From contig JAVBVZ010000041.1 of assembly GCA_036679405.1 (NCBI GenBank), forward strand, positions 1 to 51,819: a DNA stretch of 51,819 bases. The letters are read 5' to 3'. Shown here one piece after another: positions 1 through 12,447 of the stretch. The first letter of the stretch is position 1, and each line of letters opens with the position of its first letter. Origin of the DNA: JAEYKI01 sp036679405 (lineage in GTDB: Bacteria; Bacillota; Clostridia; Christensenellales; Christensenellaceae). Below the pieces are notes generated by a model, which worked only from the letters and a program-made list of their open reading frames with translations, searched no databases and was not told the DNA's origin. Both the position numbers and the translations under genes were made by a program.

Positions 1-178
1 CTCTTTCCTTCTCTTCGGGCGCCTTGTCTATTTCGTCATATTTCGTGAGCTGCGCTTTGCCCGTCTTTGCCAGCACCGCCGTGATCGCCGCCGTCAGCGT
101 CGTCTTTCCATGGTCGACGTGCCCGATCGTTCCTATGTTAACATGCGGCTTGGTTCTCTCAAATTTTGCCTTCGCCAT
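1..178 (-). CDS. tuf: Elongation factor Tu, N-terminal part (cut by window edge)
   Basis: Delivers aminoacyl-tRNA to the ribosome as a GTP-bound ternary complex in the cytosol. Only the first 59 codons are present; the rest lies beyond the left edge. The visible N-terminus is the standard EF-Tu opening, with the G1/P-loop GHVDHGKT at residues 19-26. The ATG is preceded by GGAGGAGAAGA, a strong ribosome site. It is the last gene of the str-type cluster (L7Ae, rpsL, rpsG, fusA, tuf), 54 nt after fusA, with no terminator seen in that gap. Identity is certain from the conserved N-terminus. Confidence 0.97.
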   Translation of the reverse strand, partial: MAKAKFERTKPHVNIGTIGHVDHGKTTLTAAITAVLAKTGKAQLTKYDEIDKAPEEKER

Positions 179-232
179 TCTCTTCTCCTCCTTGCATCTG
201 CAAAAATATATTATATCTTGTTTAAAATAGTC

Positions 233-2311
233 TTATTTGGCCGAGCCGGTGATCTTTTCGATCAGGCTCTTTGGAACAGGTTCATAGTGGGAAAACTGCA
301 TCGTAAAGTTTCCCCGGCCCTGCGTCCTTGACCGAAGGTCGGTCGCATAGCCGAACATCTCGGAAAGGGGAACGACCGAACGGATTACCTGTCCGCCGCC
401 CCGGCTTTCGGTGCCCTCAATGCGTCCGCGCCTCGAATTGATGTTTCCGAGTACGTCTCCGAGATAGTCCTCCGGAACCACCACTTCAACCTTCATGACC
501 GGCTCTAAAAGTACCGGGCCCGCTTTCAGGCAGGCTTCTTTAAAGGCCATGGAACCGGCAATCTTGAAGGCCATTTCAGAAGAGTCAACCTCGTGGTAAG
601 AGCCGTCCACCAGCGTGATTTTGAAGTCCATGACTTCAAATCCGCCCAAAGGACCGCTTTTGGACGCTTCCTGTATACCGGCGTCCACCGAGGGAATATA
701 TTCCTTGGGGATCGCGCCGCCCACAATTTTGTTTTCAAATACGTAGCCGCTGCCCGGTTCGGTGGGTTCCATTTCGATCTTACATTGACCAAACTGTCCC
801 TTACCGCCCGACTGACGGACATACCGTCCTTCTGCAACCGCTTTTTTGGTGATGCTCTCGCGGTACGCCACCTGCGGCTTGCCGACCGAGGCTTCCACCT
901 TGAATTCGCGCATCATGCGGTCCACAATGATTTCGAGATGCAGTTCGCCCATGCCGGCAATGATGGTTTGCCCTGTTTCCGGATCGGTATACGCCCGGAA
1001 AGTGGGGTCTTCTTCTGCCAGTTTCATAAGGGCAATCGTCATCTTCTCCTGGCCGGCCTTTGTTTTCGGCTCGATCGCAACCCGGATAACGGGTTCGGGG
1101 AACACCATGGATTCTAAGATGACCTGCTGTTTTTCGTCACACAGGGTGTCGCCGGTGGTAACGTCCTTGAATCCGACGGCGGCGGCAATCTCGCCCGCAC
1201 TGATGCTGTCCACTTCTTCGCGGTGGTTGGCATGCATCTTAAGGATGCGGCCAATACGCTCACGTTTTCCTTTGGTTGAATTAAACACATACGAACCGGA
1301 ATTCAGTCTGCCCGAATACACCCTGAAAAATGCGAGTTTTCCCACAAACGGATCCGCCATGATTTTGAATGCCAGCGCGGCAAAAGGTCCCGAAACGTCT
1401 GCGGGACGTTCAACGTCCGTATCCGTGCCCGGTTTTTTACCTTTGATCGGAGGAACATCCAGCGGAGAAGGCATCAGGTCCACTACATGGTCCAGCAGAG
1501 GCTGGATGCCCTTGTTCCGGTATGCGCTTCCGCAGCAAACCGGGACAATTTTGTTTGCAAGAGTCCCTTTGCGCAAAACCTCTATGATTTCATCATGGGT
1601 GAACTCTTCGCCCACAAAATATTTTTCCATAACGGCTTCGTCCAGGTCTGCGATGGCCTCTATCAGTTTTTCACGGTACTCGTCGGCCTGCTCGCGCATT
1701 CCTTCCGGGATGTCCGTAACTTCAAAAGACGCGCCTGTCTTGTCTTCTTCCGGATAGACGATTGCTTTCATGTCTACCAGGTCGATAAGTCCCGTGAACG
1801 TATCTTCCGCACCGATCGGCAGCTGCAGGGCCACCGGGTTTGCGCCCAGGCGCTCGCGGATCATATCGATCACGTTAAAAAAGTCCGCGCCCATGATATC
1901 CATCTTGTTGACAAACGCAATACGGGGCACGCCGTATCCTTCAGCCTGTCTCCAAACCGTTTCGGACTGCGGTTCCACGCCGCCCTTCGCGCAAAAAACA
2001 GCGACCGCGCCGTCCAGCACGCGCAGCGAACGCTCCACTTCTACCGTAAAGTCAACGTGCCCGGGTGTGTCGATAATATTAATATTATAGCCCTTCCAGG
2101 ATGCAGTTGTGGCAGCGGAGGTAATGGTGATCCCCCGTTCCTGTTCCTGCTCCATCCAGTCCATAACGGCTGCGCCTTCATGCACTTCGCCAATCTTATA
2201 CGTTTTGCCCGTATAGAACAAAATGCGTTCGGTCGCCGTTGTTTTACCGGCGTCTATGTGCGCCATGATGCCGATATTTCTGATTTTTTCCAGCGGAAAC
2301 TTCTCTGGCAT
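233..2311 (-). CDS. fusA: Elongation factor G
   Basis: Ribosomal translocase GTPase that moves tRNAs and mRNA after peptide-bond formation and works with RRF in recycling. Its 692 residues match the usual length. G-motifs are visible: AHIDAGKT (17-24), RGITI switch (59-63), DTPGH (81-85) and NKMD (135-138), followed by domains II-V ending in the expected EF-G C-terminus. The ATG has GGAGGAG just upstream. It lies between rpsG and tuf, but the rpsG-fusA gap is about 220 nt and holds two hairpins, larger than is usual in this operon. Confidence 0.98.
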   Translation of the reverse strand: MPEKFPLEKIRNIGIMAHIDAGKTTATERILFYTGKTYKIGEVHEGAAVMDWMEQEQERGITITSAATTASWKGYNINIIDTPGHVDFTVEVERSLRVLDGAVAVFCAKGGVEPQSETVWRQAEGYGVPRIAFVNKMDIMGADFFNVIDMIRERLGANPVALQLPIGAEDTFTGLIDLVDMKAIVYPEEDKTGASFEVTDIPEGMREQADEYREKLIEAIADLDEAVMEKYFVGEEFTHDEIIEVLRKGTLANKIVPVCCGSAYRNKGIQPLLDHVVDLMPSPLDVPPIKGKKPGTDTDVERPADVSGPFAALAFKIMADPFVGKLAFFRVYSGRLNSGSYVFNSTKGKRERIGRILKMHANHREEVDSISAGEIAAAVGFKDVTTGDTLCDEKQQVILESMVFPEPVIRVAIEPKTKAGQEKMTIALMKLAEEDPTFRAYTDPETGQTIIAGMGELHLEIIVDRMMREFKVEASVGKPQVAYRESITKKAVAEGRYVRQSGGKGQFGQCKIEMEPTEPGSGYVFENKIVGGAIPKEYIPSVDAGIQEASKSGPLGGFEVMDFKITLVDGSYHEVDSSEMAFKIAGSMAFKEACLKAGPVLLEPVMKVEVVVPEDYLGDVLGNINSRRGRIEGTESRGGGQVIRSVVPLSEMFGYATDLRSRTQGRGNFTMQFSHYEPVPKSLIEKITGSAK

Positions 2312-2435
2312 TGCTCCTCCTTCCGATTTCCTTAAAAATCTAATATAAAAAATTTTATTCCAAACGTACGTAATCCGGCAGACCGGTGATCTGCCGTCCT
2401 TTCCTTAAAAAACATGCCGTTTTCAAGGAGTTTTC

Positions 2436-2471
2436 CGTCGCTCCCCGAAAAGCGCTGCGCTTTTTGGGAGC
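2436..2471 (-). repeat. Hairpin in the rpsG-fusA spacer
   Basis: An inverted repeat with arms rich in GCTCCC and AAAAGC pairs across a short GCTGC loop. It lies between the terminator-like hairpin after rpsG and the fusA start. There is no U-run after it on the minus strand, so it looks more like an RNA processing or stability element than a terminator. Function is inferred only. Confidence 0.4.
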
Positions 2472-2480
2472 TATCATAAC

Positions 2481-2505
2481 AAAAACAGTCCAATGGACTG
2501 TTTTT
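2481..2505 (-). terminator. Terminator-like hairpin after rpsG
   Basis: A perfect 11-bp stem (AAAAACAGTCC / GGACTGTTTTT) with a 3-nt loop, 26 nt past the rpsG stop. In minus-strand RNA it ends in five U residues, so it could act as a partial terminator or attenuator that sets rpsL-rpsG against fusA-tuf expression. The stem is symmetrical and would also work on the plus strand, but no plus-strand gene needs it. Confidence 0.5.
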
Positions 2506-2531
2506 GGGCATGACAGCCTTGATTAAATGAT

Positions 2532-3002
2532 TTACCAGCGGTAATGTGCAAACGCCTTGTTTGCTTCTGCCATTCTGTGCGTATCTTCCTTTTTCTTCAC
2601 GCTGGAACCGGCATTGTTTGCGGCGTCCATTATCTCTCCCGCAACCTTTTCCTTCATTGTCCGCTCACCGCGTTTTCCGGCATTGGCCACCAGCCACCGG
2701 ATTCCCAGGGTCTGGCGCCTCTCGGGCCTGACTTCCATAGGTACCTGGTATGTGGCGCCGCCCACCCGGCGGGCCTTGACTTCCAAAACGGGCATTACAT
2801 TTTCCATGCAGGCTTCAAAAACCTCGCCCGGATCTTTTCCTGTTTTTTCTTTAATTATATCAAAAGCGTCGTAGCAGATCCTTTGAGCCGTGCCCCTTTT
2901 TCCGTCTATCATGATCTGATTGATCAGTTTGGTCACGACTACGCTGTTATAAATGGGGTCTGCAATCACTTCACGCTTTGGAACGCCTCCGCGTCTTGGC
3001 AT
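2532..3002 (-). CDS. rpsG: 30S ribosomal protein S7
   Basis: Primary binder of the 3' domain of 16S rRNA, forming part of the 30S head near the E site. The 156 residues are the standard length, with the canonical start MPRRGGVPKRE and the conserved ARRVGGATYQVP segment. It follows rpsL by 22 nt and has an AAAGGAGG ribosome site. It is expected to be co-transcribed with rpsL. Confidence 0.98.
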   Translation of the reverse strand: MPRRGGVPKREVIADPIYNSVVVTKLINQIMIDGKRGTAQRICYDAFDIIKEKTGKDPGEVFEACMENVMPVLEVKARRVGGATYQVPMEVRPERRQTLGIRWLVANAGKRGERTMKEKVAGEIMDAANNAGSSVKKKEDTHRMAEANKAFAHYRW

Positions 3003-3024
3003 AACAAAAACCTCCTTTTAAAGC

Positions 3025-3399
3025 TTACTTCTTCGGTTTTTTCGCACCGTACAGCGATCTTGCCTGTTTTCTGTTCGCAACGCCCGCCGTATCGAGAGCA
3101 CCGCGGACAATATGATAACGGACACCGGGCAGATCTTTTACTCTGCCGCCCCTGATCAGGACCACCGAGTGTTCCTGCAGGTTATGGCCGATCCCCGGGA
3201 TATAAGCCGTACCTTCCATTCCGTTTACGAGCCTGACCCTTGCGATCTTCCGCAGAGCCGAGTTCGGTTTTTTGGGAGTCATGGTTCTTACTGCGAGGCA
3301 TACTCCCCTTTTCTGAGGGCACTGTTTTAAAATCGGCGAAGCCGATTTGCCTTCCAGCGTTTCCCTTCCCTTTCTTACCAACTGGTTAATGGTTGGCAT
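3025..3399 (-). CDS. rpsL: 30S ribosomal protein S12
   Basis: Decoding-centre protein of the small subunit. The 124 residues carry the PKKPNSALRK loop (residues 42-51) and the RVKDLPGVRYH segment. Both lysine positions linked to streptomycin resistance in other bacteria carry the ordinary lysine, so the sequence predicts a streptomycin-sensitive S12. A strong ribosome site (TAGGAGGTG) precedes the ATG. It is separated from the upstream L7Ae-like gene by about 160 nt that contain a hairpin at 3498-3524. Confidence 0.98.
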   Translation of the reverse strand: MPTINQLVRKGRETLEGKSASPILKQCPQKRGVCLAVRTMTPKKPNSALRKIARVRLVNGMEGTAYIPGIGHNLQEHSVVLIRGGRVKDLPGVRYHIVRGALDTAGVANRKQARSLYGAKKPKK

Positions 3400-3497
3400 T
3401 CCTTTGCACCTCCTAAAGGTAATTCGTTAATACTATACTGTTTATATTTTAAATCCCCCGCAACCCATGAAAGGGACCTGTTTGCCGCCCCAAAAAC

Positions 3498-3524
3498 AGA
3501 TAATTTTCGGGGAACCCGCATCTT
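3498..3524 (-). repeat. Hairpin between the L7Ae-like gene and rpsL
   Basis: Arms CCCCGAAAA and TTTTTGGGG flank a short AT-rich loop. No U-run follows on the minus strand. It may be an attenuator or an RNA processing site in the leader of rpsL; I see no clear promoter between it and rpsL. Confidence 0.35.
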
Positions 3525-3558
3525 TCCTGATTTCAGCATCATCAGGCCGGGATTCCGT

Positions 3559-3813
3559 TCATTTTTTGATGGCCGCGCAGGCCGTACAAACGTCTATTCC
3601 GCAAGCATCGCCGAGCTGCTGCATGTCATCTGCATAAACAATGCTCACTTTTTTTCCGTCCGCCGCCGCCAGGATTTTGTCTTTGATCTCCGCGTCTGCA
3701 TTCTTTGCGATGTATAAGACCTCAACTTCATCCGCAGCGATCGCCCGGAGCACCTGCTTGGTGCCCACCAGTTTGTTTCCCGACGTTTTAAGTTCTTTAT
3801 ACAAGTCTGTCAA
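3559..3813 (-). CDS. ybxF: L7Ae/L30e-family RNA-binding protein (YbxF-like)
   Basis: Small kink-turn RNA-binding protein of the L7Ae/L30e/Gadd45 family; Bacillus members at this locus bind K-turn RNA and associate with ribosomes. The 84-residue protein contains the family pattern GTKQVLRAI near the start and DACGIDVCTACAAI at the end. The start is TTG (preceded by GGGAAGGG) because no suitable ATG exists upstream. It stands in the conserved place between rpoC and rpsL and is the first gene behind the promoter at 3898-3927. Confidence 0.9.
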   Translation of the reverse strand: MTDLYKELKTSGNKLVGTKQVLRAIAADEVEVLYIAKNADAEIKDKILAAADGKKVSIVYADDMQQLGDACGIDVCTACAAIKK

Positions 3814-3897
3814 AACCCTTCCCTGCCGATTTGCCGGAATATTGCTTTCATCCCGCGGGATTTTTACGCATATTCCGTAAAAAAGGCATGCTCGAGT

Positions 3898-3927
3898 ATT
3901 TTATCATTTGAAATCCCGAATTGTCAA
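3898..3927 (-). promoter_or_regulatory. Sigma-A promoter of the str cluster, extended -10
   Basis: Minus-strand TTGACA (3922-3927), 18-bp spacer, TAAAAT (3898-3903) with TG one base before the -10 (extended -10). It overlaps the last codons of the gene at 3924-4700, so the str cluster has its own start inside the tail of the rpoBC transcript. The predicted leader is about 75 nt. Confidence 0.75.
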
Positions 3928-4700
3928 GATTGTTTTTCAACATTCTCCTGGGCGTCTTCTTTCTTGCAGAAAAGCCTGCTGAAAGTTTTTTTACGGGAAA
4001 AAAACAATTTCGGCGCGCCTTTATTTTCCTGGAAGAAAAACCAGCCTTTGTCCACCATGTTTCGGATCAGCGGGATCTCCAGCAAATCGACCTTCATGTC
4101 GTCGCTGATCTTTTTGCGGTACAGGGCGGAAATGGACTTGCCCAGAAAATAACCGAGCACGGTCAGCGCTACCACAAACAGCGCGGGAAGCACCGCGGAA
4201 ACGCTGGCCATCGAATTTACCAGCGCGGGCACCATCATCAGAATCAGGGACAGGACCAGCATGCCCACCAGGAAAATCCATGTAAAGGATTCCATCAGCG
4301 TAAACTCTTTTCTGCATTTGCTGCAGGCAGCCATGTTCACCGTTACCAGCGAACCGACCGGCGTACGGATCTTTTTGCCGAATCCGAAGATCATGCCTTT
4401 CATATGCTTTGGTTCCGGATGCGCCATATCTACCGATGCATAGCAATCCCGGTCATGTATTTCCCCTTTGCACAGCACACATTTTTCGCTTTCATGCAAA
4501 GAATCAATATCGCTGGGCAAATTGGAAAGCATTACCTGCCAGTTTTCCAGCGCCTTTATTTTGTCGTCGTCCTCTTTCAAGGTCCGGACATAGCAGGGCA
4601 TGCATCCGTTTTTTCCAATCCAGTTGCACAGTTCACTGTCCGCGATCGGGCATTCCTGCCGCTCTTCTCTGTCCAGTTCCGCTTTGCTCATTTTATCCAT
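3924..4700 (-). CDS. Cysteine-rich membrane protein of unknown function
   Basis: Not recognised. The 258 residues have a cytosolic-looking N-terminal half with CxxC pairs at 33/36, 74/77 and 126/129 plus single cysteines at 17, 25 and 86, which suggests one or two zinc-ribbon-like folds. Two hydrophobic segments follow (about 139-161 and 167-190), then a basic and aromatic tail rich in lysine. There is no signal peptide. It starts 21 nt after the rpoC stop with only a weak GGGGA ribosome site, so it should be co-transcribed with rpoBC. The usual Firmicute order has nothing between rpoC and the L7Ae gene, so this is a lineage-specific insertion. Coding use resembles the neighbours. Confidence 0.8.
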   Translation of the reverse strand: MDKMSKAELDREERQECPIADSELCNWIGKNGCMPCYVRTLKEDDDKIKALENWQVMLSNLPSDIDSLHESEKCVLCKGEIHDRDCYASVDMAHPEPKHMKGMIFGFGKKIRTPVGSLVTVNMAACSKCRKEFTLMESFTWIFLVGMLVLSLILMMVPALVNSMASVSAVLPALFVVALTVLGYFLGKSISALYRKKISDDMKVDLLEIPLIRNMVDKGWFFFQENKGAPKLFFSRKKTFSRLFCKKEDAQENVEKQS

Positions 4701-4721
4701 TACTTAATTCCCCATTGTTTT

Positions 4722-8291
<3,570 letters not shown>

Positions 8292-8349
8292 GAAACCCCG
8301 CTCCTCTCGTATATTCAAAATTTTTATTATAATACATTATTCAGTCGTC

Positions 8350-11300
8350 TTAATCGTCGTCTTCATCAAGATCCAGGCCGTCTTCCAGCCCCAGATCGTC
8401 GCCAAGGTCAAGGTCCTCGTTAAGGTCCAGGTCTTCGCCGATGTCGATCTCTTCATCCAGGTCCATATCTTCGTCGTCTTCGTCCGAAAGATCCATATCT
8501 TCAAACTCTTCCAGCTCAGGCAGATCCAGATCGTCCAGTTCGATATCTTCCATATCCTTTATGGACATATCGCGGGCGCCCAGCATTTCATCCCCGCCCG
8601 GGCCAAGCAGCAGGTCTTCGTTGCCTTCTATATTGATATCCAGCGGGACGTTTTCCATATCCGCCATCTCTTTGATGGTAACTTCGCCCTTTTCGTCGCT
8701 TAAGACCTTGATATCCAGCCCCAGGCTCTGCATTTCCTTGATCAGAACCTTGAAGGATTCCGGAACGCCGGGGGTGGGAATGTTTTCTCCCTTTACGATG
8801 GATTCGTACGTTTTCACGCGGCCCACCACATCGTCCGACTTGACCGTCAAAATCTCCTGCAGCATATTGGACGCGCCGTATGCTTCCAGCGCCCAAACTT
8901 CCATTTCTCCAAAACGCTGGCCGCCGAACTGCGCCTTGCCTCCCAGCGGCTGCTGGGTTACCAGCGAATACGGCCCGGTGGAACGCGCGTGGATCTTGTC
9001 GTCTACCAGATGATGCAGCTTTAAGATATACATATAGCCAACGGTCACCCTGTTTTCAAAAGCTTCGCCGCTCCGTCCGTCGTACAGAACCGTTTTTCCG
9101 TCTTTGGAAAGTCCGGCCTGCGTCAGGTATTCTTCAATATCTTCTTCGGATGCGCCGTCAAACACGGGCGTTGCGATCTCCCATCCGAGCGCGCGCGCCG
9201 CGCGTCCGAGATGTACTTCCAGCACCTGCCCGATATTCATACGGGAAGGAACGCCCAGGGGATTCAAAACAATATCCAGCGGCGTGCCGTCCGGCAGGAA
9301 GGGCATATCCTCGACAGGCAATACACGGGAGATAACGCCCTTGTTTCCATGGCGTCCGGCCATTTTGTCGCCCACCGAGATCTTGCGCTTCTGCGCAATA
9401 TATACGCGGACCAGTTTATTGACGCCCGCGGTCAGTTCATCTTTATTCTCACGGGTGAACACCTTTACATCCACCACGATACCGCCTTCGCCGTGCGGTA
9501 CCCGAAGGGACGTGTCGCGCACTTCCCGTGCTTTTTCTCCAAAGATAGCGCGAAGCAGCCTTTCTTCCGCGGTCAGCTCGGTTTCGCCTTTGGGGGTGAC
9601 TTTGCCTACCAGGATGTCCCCGCTTCTGACTTCCGCACCAATACGGATAATGCCGCGGACATCCAGATCTTTCAGGGCGTCTTCGCCCACATTGGGGATG
9701 TCCCGCGTAATTTCTTCAGGCCCCAGTTTGGTGTCCCTCGCCTCGGATTCATATTCTTCAATATGTATGGACGTAAATACGTCGTCCTTTACCAGGCGTT
9801 CGGAGATCAAAATGGCGTCTTCGTAATTATACCCTTCCCAGGTCATAAACCCGACCAGCACGTTTTTGCCGAGGGCCAGCTCTCCGAGGTCGGTGGAAGG
9901 CCCGTCTGCAATGACCTGCCCTTTTGAGATCTTTTCTCCCACGCTTACGATGGGCAGCTGGTTGATGCACGTGCCCTGGTTGGAGCGCGAGAACTTGATC
10001 AGGTCGTATTCATGAAGCGTCTTGTCTTCTTTTTCAATAACGACCTGACTGGATGTAACGGACTTTGCGACGCCTTCTTCTTTGGAGATCACCAGAACTC
10101 CCGAATCGTACGCCGCCTTATATTCCATACCCGTACCGACCACCGGAGCCTCCGGGATCAATAGCGGAACCGCCTGCCGCTGCATGTTGGAACCCATCAG
10201 TGCGCGGTTGGCGTCATCGTTTTCCAAAAAGGGAATCAGCGCGGTTGCGACGGACACAAGCTGCCGCGGGGAAACATCCATCAGGTCAACCTGTTCGCGC
10301 GGCAGTTCAACGATCTGGTCGCGCACACGGCCCATGATACGGGAACGAAGAAATCTTCCGTCCTCCCCAATCGGCTCGTTGGCCTGGGCCACGATGTATT
10401 TATCTTCCTCCTCGGCCGTCATATAAACGACATTGTCGGTCACGACCTGGTCTTTCTTGTTTATGACCCTATAGGGCGATTCAATGAATCCGTACTCGTT
10501 CACCCGCGCATACGTGGAGAGCGAACCGATCAGGCCGATGTTCGGACCTTCCGGCGTCTCGATGGGGCACATTCTTCCATAGTGGGAATGATGCACGTCG
10601 CGGACTTCGAAACTCGCGCGGTCGCGGTTCAGGCCCCCGGGCCCTAGCGCGGACAGACGGCGCTTGTGCGTCAGTTCGGCCAGCGGATTGGTCTGGTCCA
10701 TAAACTGGGACAGCTGCGAGGACCCAAAGAATTCCTTGATTGCCGCCGTTACCGGCCGGATGTTGATCAGGTTGGAGGGCGTTGCCATATCCATATCCTG
10801 AATGGACATACGCTCACGCACCACTCTTTCCAGCCTGGACAGGCCTACGCGGAGCTGGTTTTGCAAAAGTTCGCCCACCGACCTGAGCCGCCGGTTCCCC
10901 AGATGGTCGATATCGTCGGTAAGGCCGATGTTCCATTTCAGCCCGAGCAAATAGCTGACCGAAGCGAATACATCATCTTCAATAATATGTTTGGGGATCA
11001 GCATGTGGAGGTTTTCTTCAATCTCCGCCTTGAGTTCCCCTTCATCTTTGGTATTTTTTAAAATCTCCATTAAAGCCGGATAGTACACCTTTTCATTGAT
11101 GCCGGCTTCTTTGGGATCAAACTTTAAATATTTGGCGGCGTCCACAAAACGGTTGCCCACCACGCGCACGCTGCGGCCGTCTACCAGCAGGTCGACCGCG
11201 CCGATCCCGGCGTCTTCAATGATTTGGGCAATCTCCGCGGAGATCTCCTCTCCCTTGGAGGCCAGAAGCTCGCCCGTTTCGGTATTCACAATGTTGGAAG

Positions 11301-12168
11301 CGGCAATGCCGCCCTCAATCCGCTGCGAGATCCTGAGCTTTTTGTTGAACTTATAGCGGCCCACCCGCGCAAGGTCGTAGCGCTTGGGGTCAAAGAAAAG
11401 AGACCCGATCAGCATATTGGCCGATTCCACGGTGGGCGGTTCGCCCGGCCGCAGGCGCTTGTACACTTCGAGCAGACCTTCGTTCTTATTGGTTGTATTG
11501 TCTTTGGCAATGGTTGCCTCTATATTTTCGTCTTCGCCGAAAAAGTTGCGCAGGTCAACGTCGGTTGAAAGGCCCAGCGCGCGAAGAAACACGGTGACCG
11601 GCAGCTTGCGCGTACGGTCCACTCGAATCCAGAAACAGTCGTTGGAATCCGTTTCGTACTCCAGCCATGCGCCCCGGTTGGGGATCACGGTGGTGGCGAA
11701 CAGGTCTTTGCCGACCTTGTCTTTACTGCGCCCGTAATATACGCCGGGGGAACGGACCAGTTGGCTTACAATAACGCGCTCCGCTCCGTTGATGATAAAA
11801 GTGCCTTTCTCGGTCATCAGGGGGAAATCCCCCATAAATACTTCCTGCACTTTCACTTCGCCGGTTTCCTTGTTGGTCAGCCGAACTTCCACCTTCAGGG
11901 GTGCAGCAAAATTAACGTCCCGCTCTTTACATTCTTCTACAGAATATTTCGGGTCGTCTTTGATATAATAATTTACAAATTCCAGTACAAGGTTTTCTGA
12001 ATAATCCGTGATGGGTGAAATATCTTTTAAAACTTCAGCCAAGCCTTCGTTTAAAAAACGTTGGTATGAATCTTTCTGTACCTCTATGAAATCCGGCATT
12101 GTAAGCACTTCTCGGATTTTGGAGAAACTTTTTCTTGTCCGTTTGCCATTTTTGACTTCATGCACCAT
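8350..12168 (-). CDS. rpoB: RNA polymerase beta subunit with a long acidic tail
   Basis: Forms the active centre with beta' and is the rifamycin target. The 1272 residues include the rifampicin region (SSQLSQFMDQTNPLAELTHKRR, with unaltered wild-type residues) and the C-terminal clamp-binding segment. After the normal C-terminus there is an unusual extension: 41 of the last 75 residues are Asp or Glu, in repeating D-L-D/E units, with only two basic residues. The ATG at 12166-12168 has TAGGAG about 12 nt upstream; a TTG four codons earlier overlaps that site and is unlikely. No rplJ/rplL lies upstream, which is unusual but consistent with its own promoter. Confidence 0.98.
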   Translation of the reverse strand: MVHEVKNGKRTRKSFSKIREVLTMPDFIEVQKDSYQRFLNEGLAEVLKDISPITDYSENLVLEFVNYYIKDDPKYSVEECKERDVNFAAPLKVEVRLTNKETGEVKVQEVFMGDFPLMTEKGTFIINGAERVIVSQLVRSPGVYYGRSKDKVGKDLFATTVIPNRGAWLEYETDSNDCFWIRVDRTRKLPVTVFLRALGLSTDVDLRNFFGEDENIEATIAKDNTTNKNEGLLEVYKRLRPGEPPTVESANMLIGSLFFDPKRYDLARVGRYKFNKKLRISQRIEGGIAASNIVNTETGELLASKGEEISAEIAQIIEDAGIGAVDLLVDGRSVRVVGNRFVDAAKYLKFDPKEAGINEKVYYPALMEILKNTKDEGELKAEIEENLHMLIPKHIIEDDVFASVSYLLGLKWNIGLTDDIDHLGNRRLRSVGELLQNQLRVGLSRLERVVRERMSIQDMDMATPSNLINIRPVTAAIKEFFGSSQLSQFMDQTNPLAELTHKRRLSALGPGGLNRDRASFEVRDVHHSHYGRMCPIETPEGPNIGLIGSLSTYARVNEYGFIESPYRVINKKDQVVTDNVVYMTAEEEDKYIVAQANEPIGEDGRFLRSRIMGRVRDQIVELPREQVDLMDVSPRQLVSVATALIPFLENDDANRALMGSNMQRQAVPLLIPEAPVVGTGMEYKAAYDSGVLVISKEEGVAKSVTSSQVVIEKEDKTLHEYDLIKFSRSNQGTCINQLPIVSVGEKISKGQVIADGPSTDLGELALGKNVLVGFMTWEGYNYEDAILISERLVKDDVFTSIHIEEYESEARDTKLGPEEITRDIPNVGEDALKDLDVRGIIRIGAEVRSGDILVGKVTPKGETELTAEERLLRAIFGEKAREVRDTSLRVPHGEGGIVVDVKVFTRENKDELTAGVNKLVRVYIAQKRKISVGDKMAGRHGNKGVISRVLPVEDMPFLPDGTPLDIVLNPLGVPSRMNIGQVLEVHLGRAARALGWEIATPVFDGASEEDIEEYLTQAGLSKDGKTVLYDGRSGEAFENRVTVGYMYILKLHHLVDDKIHARSTGPYSLVTQQPLGGKAQFGGQRFGEMEVWALEAYGASNMLQEILTVKSDDVVGRVKTYESIVKGENIPTPGVPESFKVLIKEMQSLGLDIKVLSDEKGEVTIKEMADMENVPLDINIEGNEDLLLGPGGDEMLGARDMSIKDMEDIELDDLDLPELEEFEDMDLSDEDDEDMDLDEEIDIGEDLDLNEDLDLGDDLGLEDGLDLDEDDD

Positions 12169-12355
12169 ACTTAAAAACAACTCCTATAAATTTAAAAAAT
12201 GCGTGTTTTGACTGAGATTCATCCTTAAGACTTTTATTCAGTTTTTCTATATTCAATAATCATTTATTTCCTCTTATTAAAGCGCCTTGCCCCCCGCCGA
12301 ATTTGCAGTAAAACGGCAAACCTACGGCAGTTTAATTATGCTAATGCAGTTTATT
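12169..12355 (-). other. Untranslated leader of rpoBC, about 180 nt
   Basis: Between the predicted start of transcription and the rpoB ATG. It holds an imperfect hairpin near 12293-12332 (GCCG..TTTGC / GCAAA..CGGC) and then an AT-rich stretch. A nine-codon ATG reading frame at 12234-12263 has AGAGG six bases upstream, so translation of a leader peptide is possible. Nothing here matches a riboswitch I know. Confidence 0.4.
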
Positions 12356-12384
12356 ATAATATCACATCGCAGGTCAACTGTCAA
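12356..12384 (-). promoter_or_regulatory. Sigma-A promoter of rpoBC
   Basis: Minus-strand TTGACA (12379-12384), 17-bp spacer, TATTAT (12356-12361). The -35 is perfect and the spacer optimal, in keeping with high expression. It lies about 190 nt upstream of the rpoB start. Confidence 0.8.
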
Positions 12385-12447
12385 TCTGTATTTTTTGTCT
12401 TTTCCGGTTTTTTTTCGTCCGCCTCCCTTTACCCCCATAAAGCGCAA

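Noticed and set aside
593..2335. Long open frames on the plus strand opposite fusA (for example 846-1757 and 1487-2335)
   Set aside because: They are shadows of a conserved essential gene, without ribosome sites or recognisable domains.
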